64,000 nucleotides of DNA from DATFNI01 sp963712305. Lineage in GTDB: Bacteria > Bacteroidota > Rhodothermia > Balneolales > DATFMH01. Position 1 is the first letter of the stretch. Each line of letters begins with the position of its first letter. Shown here piece after piece: positions 17,086-25,895 of the stretch. Position numbers and translations under genes: made by a program. The notes beneath the pieces were generated by a model. It did no database searches and was not told where the DNA came from. It was given only the letters and a program-made list of their open reading frames with translations. The stretch lies in assembly GCA_963712305.1 (NCBI GenBank), contig CAVQHI010000002.1, forward strand, positions 1,240,001 to 1,304,000, written 5' to 3'.

Positions 17086-18648
17086 ATGGACATCACTCGA
17101 AAATCAGCCCTCAGAAAGATGGGTGCACTCGTTGGAACGACGGCTTTAATGGGATTTACCAGGCCGCGGATAGCATCAGGTGATCAACGCAACAGTGACT
17201 ATAATGTCAAAGACTACGGTGCGAAAGGTGATGGACAGACCAGCGATACCAATGCAATAAATGATACAATAGCTGCAGCGGCAAAGGCCGGCGGCGGACG
17301 AGTGTATTTCCCATCCGGTACCTATCTTACGGGCTCTATTCATTTAAAAAGCAATGTCTCCTTGTATCTTGAGCAGGCGGCAGTTCTGGAGGCAATAAGT
17401 GATTCGGGTTCATATGATCCTGCCGAACCATTTTCCGGCAAACAGTACCAGGATTTTGGCCATAGTCACTGGCATAATAGTTTGATATGGGGCGAAGACT
17501 TGCAAAATATTTCGATATTAGGTCCGGGGATGATTTATGGAAAAGGCCTGTTGCGGAATGTTGCAAAGAATGCATCAGAGAAAGGATTAGGAAACAAATC
17601 GATCGCGTTGAAGAATTGCCGCAATGTGATTTTGAAGGATTTCATCATCAAACATGGTGGCTGGTTTGGGATTTTGGCAACGGGCGTAGATAATTTTACC
17701 ATAGACAATTTAAAAATCGATACCAATCGCGACGGGATGGATATCGATGCCTGCCGGAACGTCCGGGTATCAAACTGCAGTGTAAATTCCCCGTATGATG
17801 ATGCTATTTGTCCCAAGAGTTCCTACGCCCTGGGTTATGCCAGGTCCACGGAAGATGTTACAATCACCAACTGCATGGTTTCAGGATTCCAGGAAGGAAC
17901 GTTGCTTGATGGTACATTCAAGCCCTACACTGATAAGGAAAGGAGTAATCCGACAGGGCGAATTAAGTTCGGAACCGAGTCAAATGGCGGGTTTAAGAAT
18001 ATCACGATTTCTAACTGCGTGTTTAACCACTGCCGTGGACTGGCCCTGGAGACTGTAGACGGTGCATTATTGGAAGATGTGTCGATTTCCAATATTACGA
18101 TGCGCAATGTGGGTAACGCCCCGATATTCATGAGACTGGGAAGCCGTATGCGCGGCCCGAGCAGTATACCAATTGGGCAGATCAGAAGAGTCAATATCGA
18201 CAACGTTGTTGTGAGCAATGCCGACAATAAGACCGGAGTATTGATAAGTGGAATTCCAAATCACCCTATCAAGGACATCAAGATCAGCAATGTGAGAATT
18301 GAATACGAAGGCGGAGGCACCAAAGAAGATGCCGGCATAGAACCGCCTGAAAAAGCGGATGGTTACCCGGAACCGGGTATGTTTGGTAAAATGCCGTCCT
18401 ACGGATTCTATTTGCGTCATGTCGAAGGGATAGAAATCACAAACGTAAAACTGAGTTATCAAAAAGATGACGCCCGGCCTGCTTTTGTGCTCCATGACGT
18501 GAAAGATGCAGATTTTCGTTTTATTAAAGTTCAGCGTGGTCCGAATTCACACGCCTTCTCCTTAAACAATGTTGAAGATTTCAGTATCTATGATTCGGAA
18601 TCAATGTCTGATACCAAAATCAGTAAAGCTGATCACAAACTGTTATAG
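17086..18648 (+). CDS. GH28 polygalacturonase-like hydrolase, exported
   Basis: 520 residues. The leader MDITRKSALRKMGALVG has a basic n-region and a hydrophobic stretch resembling a Tat-like signal without a strict twin-arginine. The mature part starts with YNVKDYGAKGDGQTSDTNAINDTI, the typical opening of GH28 right-handed beta-helices, followed by repeated helix coils. Active-site signatures are NRDGMDID (catalytic Asp pair) and SPYDDAICPKSS. The family hydrolyses pectic backbones (polygalacturonan, rhamnogalacturonan) or related alpha-uronide links. An operator candidate precedes it. The product, galacturonate or rhamnose-containing oligomers, fits the uronate and rhamnose pathways here. 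Exact specificity is not resolvable. Confidence 0.88.
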   Translation: MDITRKSALRKMGALVGTTALMGFTRPRIASGDQRNSDYNVKDYGAKGDGQTSDTNAINDTIAAAAKAGGGRVYFPSGTYLTGSIHLKSNVSLYLEQAAVLEAISDSGSYDPAEPFSGKQYQDFGHSHWHNSLIWGEDLQNISILGPGMIYGKGLLRNVAKNASEKGLGNKSIALKNCRNVILKDFIIKHGGWFGILATGVDNFTIDNLKIDTNRDGMDIDACRNVRVSNCSVNSPYDDAICPKSSYALGYARSTEDVTITNCMVSGFQEGTLLDGTFKPYTDKERSNPTGRIKFGTESNGGFKNITISNCVFNHCRGLALETVDGALLEDVSISNITMRNVGNAPIFMRLGSRMRGPSSIPIGQIRRVNIDNVVVSNADNKTGVLISGIPNHPIKDIKISNVRIEYEGGGTKEDAGIEPPEKADGYPEPGMFGKMPSYGFYLRHVEGIEITNVKLSYQKDDARPAFVLHDVKDADFRFIKVQRGPNSHAFSLNNVEDFSIYDSESMSDTKISKADHKLL

Positions 18649-18766
18649 TCCTTTTGGGCCGTTTTGTTGAAAATCCCATAGGTTTCTGTAGGCAGTAAGA
18701 TTCGACAGTCAATCTAACGTGAAACGAAGAGTAATGTCGGTATACCTGTAACTATGATTTTTATTT

Positions 18767-18782
18767 ATGTTACCGATACCAG
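18767..18782. promoter_or_regulatory. Putative LacI-family operator upstream of GH31
   Basis: ATGTTACCGATACCAG: 13 of 16 match to the shared palindrome; the left half-site is perfect. It is 31 bases before the GH31 start. Confidence 0.55.
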
Positions 18783-18812
18783 GTACCATGATTAATTGTA
18801 AAAGGATATAAT

Positions 18813-20825
18813 ATGTTCCGGAAAATTTGTTACGTATGCTCGGTATTGATTGTATTTTTTTGTTTTAAATGGACCCCTGATGCCTCGGCAAAACCAAATA
18901 AACCTGTCAAAGTTGATATTTGGTCTGGCAAAGCATCGATTAATAATGGAATTGTCCAGGTTCAGTACCATAGCAATCCGTTAGAACTGATCGTCAGGAA
19001 GGGGAATAAAACAGTTTTCAAATCGGCGAGTGACGGATTCCTGTCATTTAAATCCAATAATAAAACTCATGACCTGCAGGGTTCAGATGAAATTCATCGG
19101 TTGTTCCAGGGATTTCGAACCGAATTGAAGACAAAGGATGGTCAGAAGGCTCAACTGCAAGTAACCCTGGATTCCAAAGGACAACTTCGAATTGAATTTA
19201 CTCCGGAGGTGGATCATGTTGATGGAGTTACGGTGAATCTAAATCAGACGTCTGGCGAACATTACTATGGGTTAGGTGATGTCTGGCACACGAAACACGT
19301 CGACCTTAAGGGAAGCAGGGTCGTACTCTGGGATGAATCGGGGACTCCAGACCAGTGCAGTTACGTGCCTTTTTTCATGTCTACTGCCGGATACGGCATC
19401 TTTATGGATAATTCCTACTATGATTATGTAGATTTCAGCAAGGCAAATCAAAGTGAAACATCTATTCATTTTGATGCTTCATCATTGTCGATGCATTTAT
19501 GGGTTGGAGACACCATGAAGGAAATTCTGCCACAATACCTGAACCTGACCGGTCATCCTCCAATGCCACCCAAATGGACGTTTCTGCCCCAGCAATGGCG
19601 GGACGAAGGTACGTGGGATGATGTCTTCAAGGACGTTCACATGATGCAGCAAAATGATATGCCGCTTGGAGCCGTCTGGCTGGACCGACCCTGGATGCGC
19701 GGCGGATATGGAAGTGATGATTTCATTTTTGACGAGAAACGATATCCGGATGCAGAAAAACACATAAAAGAGCTTCATTCAATGGGGGTCCATCTGATTG
19801 TGTGGGGCTGCGATTTCCTGACCAGGGATTCCAAATACTACAAAGAGGGCAAGAAGGATCATTATTTTGTAGGTGGATTTGGGGTCCATAATGAAGGCGT
19901 GGATAATGGGTTGCAGAGACATCTGATCGATTTTGCCAATCCGGCTGCCCGTGAGTGGTTTAAGGGCATCATCAAAAATGTTCTGAAAATGGGCGTGGAC
20001 GGCATCAAGCTGGACAGGGGACAGAACTACCCGGTAAACGTGACCCCGCCAAGCGGACGAGATCCCAAAGCCATGCACAACTACCATGCGTATCTGATGG
20101 ATAAAACCTATGCCGAAGCATTGCAGGAAGTTCGGGGCAATGATTACCAGTTTACTCCGCGCGCCGGATGGGCAGGCACACAGGCGTGGTCGATGAAGTG
20201 GCCTGGTGATATGGAAAGCAACTTTAGCAATGATCAGGGACTTCCTGCCGTTGTGCGGGCACAACAGACGGCGGCATTGACGGGTTTTGCATTCTGGGGT
20301 TCGGATATTGGGGGGTACGGAAGCAATCTGTCCAAAAACGTGTTCATCAGATGGCTGGAATTTGGCACGTTTAGTCCACTGATGGAAACCGCTGGTAAAG
20401 GTGATCATAATGATTCTCCATTTTCCTGGGACAAAACGACAGTGACGATCTATAAATTTTATTCTCAATTACGGAAGAATATGATTCCCTACATCGAGGC
20501 CCAGGCTAAGAAAGCTCACGAAGAAGGAACCCCAATTGTCCGGCCTCTTGCATGGGACTGGCCGGATGATTCAAAAGTTTTTTCTCTGGATTATGAGTAT
20601 ATGTTTGGACAAGATCTGTTGGTGGCACCGGTAGTTAACAAGACGAATAGCCGTGAAGTCTATCTTCCAAAAGGAAAGTGGATTGATTTTTGGGATCGTG
20701 ATCGTGTAATTGAAGGGCCAATAATGTTGAATGAAAAGGTTCCCCTATGGAAGATCCCTCTCTTTATTCGGGCAGAATCACCGTTTAAGTTACCGTTGCC
20801 TGATGTGAGTTTATCCGGAAAGTAA
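18813..20825 (+). CDS. GH31 alpha-glucosidase/alpha-xylosidase, secreted
   Basis: 670 residues with a signal peptide (MFRKICYVCSVLIVFFCF, cleavage probably near ASA-KPNK). After the N-terminal beta-sandwich, the catalytic barrel carries the nucleophile Asp401 in DGIKLDRGQ and the acid/base Asp466 in WPGDMES, plus GSDIGGY and WLEFGTFSPLMETAG. GH31 enzymes release alpha-linked glucose or xylose (some other sugars) from non-reducing ends. The LDRG motif instead of the WxDxNE of classic alpha-glucosidases suggests a divergent subfamily, so the substrate is uncertain. An operator candidate lies immediately upstream. Confidence 0.88.
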   Translation: MFRKICYVCSVLIVFFCFKWTPDASAKPNKPVKVDIWSGKASINNGIVQVQYHSNPLELIVRKGNKTVFKSASDGFLSFKSNNKTHDLQGSDEIHRLFQGFRTELKTKDGQKAQLQVTLDSKGQLRIEFTPEVDHVDGVTVNLNQTSGEHYYGLGDVWHTKHVDLKGSRVVLWDESGTPDQCSYVPFFMSTAGYGIFMDNSYYDYVDFSKANQSETSIHFDASSLSMHLWVGDTMKEILPQYLNLTGHPPMPPKWTFLPQQWRDEGTWDDVFKDVHMMQQNDMPLGAVWLDRPWMRGGYGSDDFIFDEKRYPDAEKHIKELHSMGVHLIVWGCDFLTRDSKYYKEGKKDHYFVGGFGVHNEGVDNGLQRHLIDFANPAAREWFKGIIKNVLKMGVDGIKLDRGQNYPVNVTPPSGRDPKAMHNYHAYLMDKTYAEALQEVRGNDYQFTPRAGWAGTQAWSMKWPGDMESNFSNDQGLPAVVRAQQTAALTGFAFWGSDIGGYGSNLSKNVFIRWLEFGTFSPLMETAGKGDHNDSPFSWDKTTVTIYKFYSQLRKNMIPYIEAQAKKAHEEGTPIVRPLAWDWPDDSKVFSLDYEYMFGQDLLVAPVVNKTNSREVYLPKGKWIDFWDRDRVIEGPIMLNEKVPLWKIPLFIRAESPFKLPLPDVSLSGK

Positions 20826-21050
20826 GTTATTGTCTGCGATAGAACATCTTGATCTTACCGCTTTTTTATTCATTATGGAGAGGCTGTAGTACACTGGAGA
20901 TCATCGTGAAGGATAATTCCATTTAGAATATGTACATTCAATTCACACTATAAATAGTACATCTTGTATCAAGCTCTGGATTCCGGTTTAATCTATGATG
21001 GCTATTAAGATGTTAACCTGATAACCTATATACAGGGTGAGGGAACAAGG

Positions 21051-23045
21051 ATGATGATGTCGCGATTCAATGTATTAACCATATCCATACTATTGATCGC
21101 AGTTATTAGCCAACCAGCTGATGCGCAGGAAAATAATGGCTGGATACCTTTAGCTAAAAAGTATTCATTGCGTGATTTGTCGTCAATTATCATCCCAAGA
21201 GAACAATGGCACCCCTATCCATCGGTTCAAGATCCGGCTGGCTTTGGTAAAGTTCCGGAGGATGTCAAACAAGAATACATAAAAGAAGGGGAGTCGTTGT
21301 TAAACGCAAAATGGCCAAGACTGCCGGCAACCACCTTCCTTGAGTTCAAAAGAAACGGCAACAGATCTAATTATGAGAGATTGTCCTTTCAGCGACGCCA
21401 AATGTTGGCCAAACTTGTTCTGGCGGAGTCTTTTGAAAGGAAAGGCCGGTTTGTAGACCAGATTATTAACGGAATATGGGCGATTTGCGAAGAGTCGTTT
21501 TGGGGAGTTCCTGCTCATTTGTCGTTGCAGAAAGAAGGACCCGGCCTGCCTGATGTTGAACATCCTGTAGTCGATCTTTTCGCGGCCGAAACGGCTCAGG
21601 AGATGGCCTGGACCTATTACCTTCTTAAACCTGAACTGGATAGTGTGAATCCTCTCGTAGCTGTCAGGATAGAATACGAAACACAAAGGAGGATTTTTAT
21701 CCCGTACCTCGAACATAATGACTGGGGATATCTCGGGTTTGAATGGCGAAGCAATCCTGAAAAGTATAACCGAGTCAATAACTGGAACCCGTGGATTAAT
21801 TCGAATGTGTTGTCAGCTGCGTTAGTGCTCGCTAAAGATCCGGATACGCGGTTGAAGCTTGTGTACAAGACTATGGACAGCATCGATAATTTCGTCATTC
21901 CATATCCGGCAGATGGCGGAAGTGACGAAGGACCCGAATACTGGGGAAGAGCGGCCGGCAGCTTGCTCGATTACCTGGAAATTCTAAAAAGCGCTTCTGG
22001 TGGAAAGATTGATTATTTCAATCAGTCTGTCATTAAGAAGATGGGTGAATATATCTATAAGACGAATATCAGTTATCCCTATTACGTCAACTATGGAGAC
22101 GCCGATGCAAAGATGGAAATGGATCCAACCTTGCTTTACAGGTTTGGCAAATCGTCGCATGATTCATTGCTCACCCATTTTGCAGCATTTGAGTACGGAA
22201 AACAGACGCGGAATGGATTGTCCTCGGTCCTGGATTATCCTTTCGGTGCATTGAACAGGGCACTTCCCGCTTTAATGTGTCTTGCTGATCTGCAGGATAT
22301 CAAACCCGAAGAGCCTTTGATCAGAGACAGTTGGTTTCCCGAAATTCAGATCATGACAGCACGTTCGAAACAGGGAACATCAGATGGTTTTTATGTGATG
22401 GCAAAGGCTGGAAATAACGGTGTGAGTCACAATCACAATGATGCCGGTAATTACATTGTCTACTACAATGGAAATCCTTTGCTGATTGATGCAGGGGCAC
22501 AAGACTATACCGCTAAAACATTCAGCAGCAGGCGCTATGAACTTTGGAACAACCAATCCCGATATCATAATTTGCCCGATATAAACGGAATTATGCAGCA
22601 CAATGGAAAACAGTTTAAGGCAACAGATATTTCATACACCGAAAATAACAGGAAGGCCACGCTAAAGTTAAATATTGCAGGAGCTTATCCTGATTCTGCA
22701 TTTATAGATAAATGGGTTCGTACTATTACCCTGAATCGCAATAAGAATGTTGAGGTAAGCGAGAATTATTCTCTTGGCAAATTTATCAAACCTGTTGCAG
22801 AAAACTTTCTGACTCCATGCAAGCCGGATATCAGTACGGCCGGGAAAATTGCTTTGCCTGATCCTGATAGTGGTCATACCTGCTACATTGAATATGACAG
22901 CCATAAGTTTACTCCCAGTGTAGATGTCCGTACGATTAATGATCATCGCATGAGACGTAATTGGGGAAGCACTTTATACCATATCGTGTTGCATTCTGTA
23001 AGTCGTAGTTCGCATGATCGTTTTACGTTAAAAATTACGAGTTAG
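21051..23045 (+). CDS. Heparinase II/III-type polysaccharide lyase, secreted
   Basis: 664 residues, with signal peptide (residues ~1-25, ending ADAQ). The N-terminal half is an alpha/alpha toroid; the C-terminal half carries the heparinase II/III-like motif NGVSHNHNDAGNYIVYYNGN with conserved His/Asn/Asp, then a beta-sheet domain. Members cleave uronic-acid-containing polysaccharides (heparan, alginate, ulvan, chondroitin or others) by beta-elimination, leaving unsaturated uronyl ends. That fits the GH88, KduI and KduD genes at 48810-51806, which process such ends. The PL family number cannot be set by eye. Three ATG codons in tandem make the exact start ambiguous by two residues. Confidence 0.82.
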   Translation: MMMSRFNVLTISILLIAVISQPADAQENNGWIPLAKKYSLRDLSSIIIPREQWHPYPSVQDPAGFGKVPEDVKQEYIKEGESLLNAKWPRLPATTFLEFKRNGNRSNYERLSFQRRQMLAKLVLAESFERKGRFVDQIINGIWAICEESFWGVPAHLSLQKEGPGLPDVEHPVVDLFAAETAQEMAWTYYLLKPELDSVNPLVAVRIEYETQRRIFIPYLEHNDWGYLGFEWRSNPEKYNRVNNWNPWINSNVLSAALVLAKDPDTRLKLVYKTMDSIDNFVIPYPADGGSDEGPEYWGRAAGSLLDYLEILKSASGGKIDYFNQSVIKKMGEYIYKTNISYPYYVNYGDADAKMEMDPTLLYRFGKSSHDSLLTHFAAFEYGKQTRNGLSSVLDYPFGALNRALPALMCLADLQDIKPEEPLIRDSWFPEIQIMTARSKQGTSDGFYVMAKAGNNGVSHNHNDAGNYIVYYNGNPLLIDAGAQDYTAKTFSSRRYELWNNQSRYHNLPDINGIMQHNGKQFKATDISYTENNRKATLKLNIAGAYPDSAFIDKWVRTITLNRNKNVEVSENYSLGKFIKPVAENFLTPCKPDISTAGKIALPDPDSGHTCYIEYDSHKFTPSVDVRTINDHRMRRNWGSTLYHIVLHSVSRSSHDRFTLKITS

Positions 23046-23172
23046 GCATGGGAGTGAGATTCCATTTATTTCTACGCAAATGATTTATGGTACTTTGCCA
23101 TGATCAGGTTGAATCTCGTAGAACAATTGTAAATTTTCATTTGATGATATCAATACAAAAGCTGGAGTTAAT

Positions 23173-25626
23173 GTGATAAGATTAATAATACTGTTGTTTG
23201 CGTTACCGGTAACCACTTTTATTGGTCACTCTGCCAATCACAATTCATCGATTAAGAATTTGCTGATCAGTAAGCCTGATTCTATCTATCACAAGGGCTG
23301 GATTGATTTGAACAAGAACGGAAAGATGGATCCTTATGAAAATCAATCGTTGCCTATTGAAAAAAGGATCGATGATCTGGTCTCGCGAATGAATGTAAAC
23401 GAAAAAACAGCGCAGATGGTGACGCTGTATGGTTACGGTCGTGTTTTGAAGGATGAGCTTCCCAATGATCTCTGGCTTGGGGAACCATGGTCGGATGGAA
23501 TTGGAAACATCGACGAGCAGTTGAACAGCGTGGCTTACCACCCGAATGCGCAGACCAAATTGTCATGGCCGCCGTCCCGCCACGCCAAAGCGATGAACGA
23601 GATCCAAAAGTTCTTCATCGAACAGACCAGGCTTGGTATTCCAGCTGATTTTACGAATGAAGGCATCCGGGGACTGGCGAGTGAAAAAGCCACGAGTTTT
23701 CCCGCGGAGATTGGTGTGGGAAGTTCATGGGATGTAGATCTTGTTAATAAGATCGGTCATGTTGTTGGTAAGGAAGCCCACGCACTGGGATATACGAATA
23801 TTTATTCACCGATCCTTGGTGTATCCCGTGATCCGCGCTGGGGGCGTGTTGTCGAAACATTTGGTGAAGATCCGTATCTGAACGCGCAGTATGGTGTCGC
23901 GACAGTCACCGGAATCCAGGATGAAGGCGTGGCATCAACACTCAAACACTTTGCGGTGTATAGTGAACCCAAAGGCGGGAGAGACGGCGATGCACGTACC
24001 GATCCACATGTGACGCCCCGCGATGTCTATACCATATTTTTGCCGCCGTTCGAAGCAGCAGTCAAGGCCGGTGCGCTCGGCATCATGAGCTCGTACAATG
24101 ATTATAATGGGATTCCAATAACAGGCAGCTATCATTTCCTGACCCAGATACTTAGGCAACAATGGGGTTTTAAAGGATATATCGTTACTGACAGCGGCGC
24201 TCTCCAATACATTTATGAGAAGCATCATGTGGCATCTGACTTCAAAGGAGCTATTAAACAGGCTGTCGAAGCCGGGGTGAATGTGCGAACCAACTTCCAG
24301 CCGCCCTCGGTTTATCTCGATCCGTTGCGTGAGTTAGTGAATGATGGCGAAATCCCTATGAGTGTCATCAATGAACGCGTCCGTCAGATTCTGTATGTGA
24401 AATTTAAACTCGGACTTTTCGATCATCCCTACGTGGATGTTCAGGGAGCAGACAGCCTGGTCCGCACAAAACAATCAGAGACCCTGGCGCTTAGGGCTGC
24501 TCATGAATCGCTCGTGTTGCTCAAGAATCAGAATAATGTATTGCCGCTGAATAAAAATAAGATTCGCTCCATTCTGGTAACGGGTGCTAATGCAACGGAA
24601 ACAGACCATTCGGTGAGCCGATACGGACCTTCCCATATTAATGTTATCTCAACTCTGGATGGCATAAAAAGCGAAGTGGGAAAAAATGTCAGGGTAACCT
24701 ACGTGAAAGGACCCGAAGTGACCGACAAAGACTGGCCGGTCAGTGATATCGAAGAGACTCCTTTAAGCAAGGAAGAAAAGAGTGAGATTGCCAAAGCTGT
24801 AGCCGCTGCCCGTAAATCAGATGTTGCCATTGTTGTGGTTGGCGAGAATCGAAAAACGGTCGGCGAAGGACACTCCCGTGTCAGTCTTAATTTGCCGGGA
24901 CATCAGCTCCAACTGGTTCAGTCCTTGTATAATACGGGTACACCAACTGTTGTTGTGCTGTTGAACGGACGCCCGTTGTCTATTAATTGGATAAACGACC
25001 ATGTGCCGGGTATTCTCGAAGCATGGTTCCCGGGTGAGAAAGAAGGGGAGGCCATTGCCGACGCCTTGTTTGGCGACTACAATCCGGGAGGGAAACTCCC
25101 GATCACGTTTCCCAAAACAGTGGGCCAGGTTCCGCTTAATTTTCCCTACATGCCGGCAAGCCAGGAAGAATCCAATGCCAAACCTGCCGCGGCCCGTGTC
25201 ACTGGTCCGCTCTATCCGTTTGGTTATGGGTTGAGTTACACGTCATTCCAGTACAGCGACCTGAAAATTAGTCCTGAGAAACAGAATACGGGTGGAAGAA
25301 TACAGGTAAGCCTGAATGTAAAAAACACCGGGCGACGGAAGGGAGATGAAGTTGTGCAGCTCTATTTGCATGAACAGACAGCCCCGGTTATCGTGCCCGT
25401 TAAGGTATTGCGCGGTTTCGATCGCATCACACTTGACCCGGGCGAGACTAAACAGGTCACCTTCAATTTAACACCTCACGATTTTCAGCTTCTCGATAAA
25501 AATATGAATTGGGAAGTGGTGCCCGGCACATTTGACGTTATGGTAGGCAGCTCCTCAGAAGATATCCGTGCGAAAGGACAGTTAACGATTACTGGTTCTG
25601 TTTCAAATAAAGCTTATGGGATGTAA
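23173..25626 (+). CDS. GH3 beta-glycosidase, secreted
   Basis: 817 residues from a GTG codon. The signal peptide (MIRLIILLFALPVTT) is followed by a calcium-loop-like sequence, DLNKNGKMDPYE at residues 45-56, that fits the EF-hand pattern. The GH3 N-domain shows NEGIRGLASEKATSFPAEIG, RDPRWGRVVETFGEDP, LKHFAVY and the nucleophile Asp340 in IVTDSGAL. The second domain carries GENRKTVGEGHSR, and a fibronectin-III-like domain ends the protein (GDEVVQLYLHEQTAPV). The family contains exo-beta-glucosidases, xylosidases and related enzymes. A perfect operator core lies inside the signal-peptide codons (23202-23213). Confidence 0.93.
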   Translation: MIRLIILLFALPVTTFIGHSANHNSSIKNLLISKPDSIYHKGWIDLNKNGKMDPYENQSLPIEKRIDDLVSRMNVNEKTAQMVTLYGYGRVLKDELPNDLWLGEPWSDGIGNIDEQLNSVAYHPNAQTKLSWPPSRHAKAMNEIQKFFIEQTRLGIPADFTNEGIRGLASEKATSFPAEIGVGSSWDVDLVNKIGHVVGKEAHALGYTNIYSPILGVSRDPRWGRVVETFGEDPYLNAQYGVATVTGIQDEGVASTLKHFAVYSEPKGGRDGDARTDPHVTPRDVYTIFLPPFEAAVKAGALGIMSSYNDYNGIPITGSYHFLTQILRQQWGFKGYIVTDSGALQYIYEKHHVASDFKGAIKQAVEAGVNVRTNFQPPSVYLDPLRELVNDGEIPMSVINERVRQILYVKFKLGLFDHPYVDVQGADSLVRTKQSETLALRAAHESLVLLKNQNNVLPLNKNKIRSILVTGANATETDHSVSRYGPSHINVISTLDGIKSEVGKNVRVTYVKGPEVTDKDWPVSDIEETPLSKEEKSEIAKAVAAARKSDVAIVVVGENRKTVGEGHSRVSLNLPGHQLQLVQSLYNTGTPTVVVLLNGRPLSINWINDHVPGILEAWFPGEKEGEAIADALFGDYNPGGKLPITFPKTVGQVPLNFPYMPASQEESNAKPAAARVTGPLYPFGYGLSYTSFQYSDLKISPEKQNTGGRIQVSLNVKNTGRRKGDEVVQLYLHEQTAPVIVPVKVLRGFDRITLDPGETKQVTFNLTPHDFQLLDKNMNWEVVPGTFDVMVGSSSEDIRAKGQLTITGSVSNKAYGM
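23200..23215. promoter_or_regulatory. Perfect operator core GTTACCGGTAAC inside the GH3 signal-peptide codons
   Basis: The 12-bp core of the shared palindrome is perfect here, although the outer bases do not match (13 of 16 overall). It overlaps codons 11-14 (LPVT) of the GH3 gene, so coding constraint could explain it. A downstream operator is equally possible. Confidence 0.4.
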
Positions 25627-25639
25627 AACTCTTACCCCT

Positions 25640-25661
25640 AAATCCCCTTAAGGGGATTTTT
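25640..25661 (+). terminator. Palindrome AAATCCCCTTAAGGGGATTT with T-run after GH3
   Basis: A perfect 20-bp palindrome 14 bases after the GH3 stop, followed by more T, suits an intrinsic terminator. The same CCCCTTA/TAAGGGG theme recurs in other intergenic repeats of the window. Confidence 0.6.
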
Positions 25662-25685
25662 GTTGTTGAATTTTTCCACGTTTCC

Positions 25686-25733
25686 TCGTTCCCAAGCTCT
25701 GCCTGGGAACGCAACTCGGGAAGCTCTGCTTCC
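25686..25733. repeat. Dispersed hairpin repeat, copy 1 (CGTTCCC...GGGAACG)
   Basis: A hairpin with arms CGTTCCCA/TGGGAACG around AGCTCTGCC, followed by GGAAGCTCTGCTTCC, which is itself self-complementary. Copy 2 at 51913-51959 is nearly identical in layout and sequence, which shows a mobile or dispersed family rather than a gene-specific signal. Confidence 0.6.
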
Positions 25734-25895
25734 TTGTTTCTTAGGGGAAAATAAATGAAGCAGTTATGTTGAAATGATAATTGGTATCGATTATCAAAAC
25801 CCCCTTTATGTGATTTAGGGGTAAAAAAACAGGTAGCATTGAGAACCGAGCGTCTCTTATTTAAAAGAATGTAGAATTAAAGAATTGATTATATC

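Noticed and set aside
21010..21026. ATGTTAACCTGATAAC before the heparinase II/III-type gene as an operator
   Set aside because: GTTA and TAAC half-sites are present but spaced by six bases instead of four, and the CCGG centre is absent; not counted as a site.
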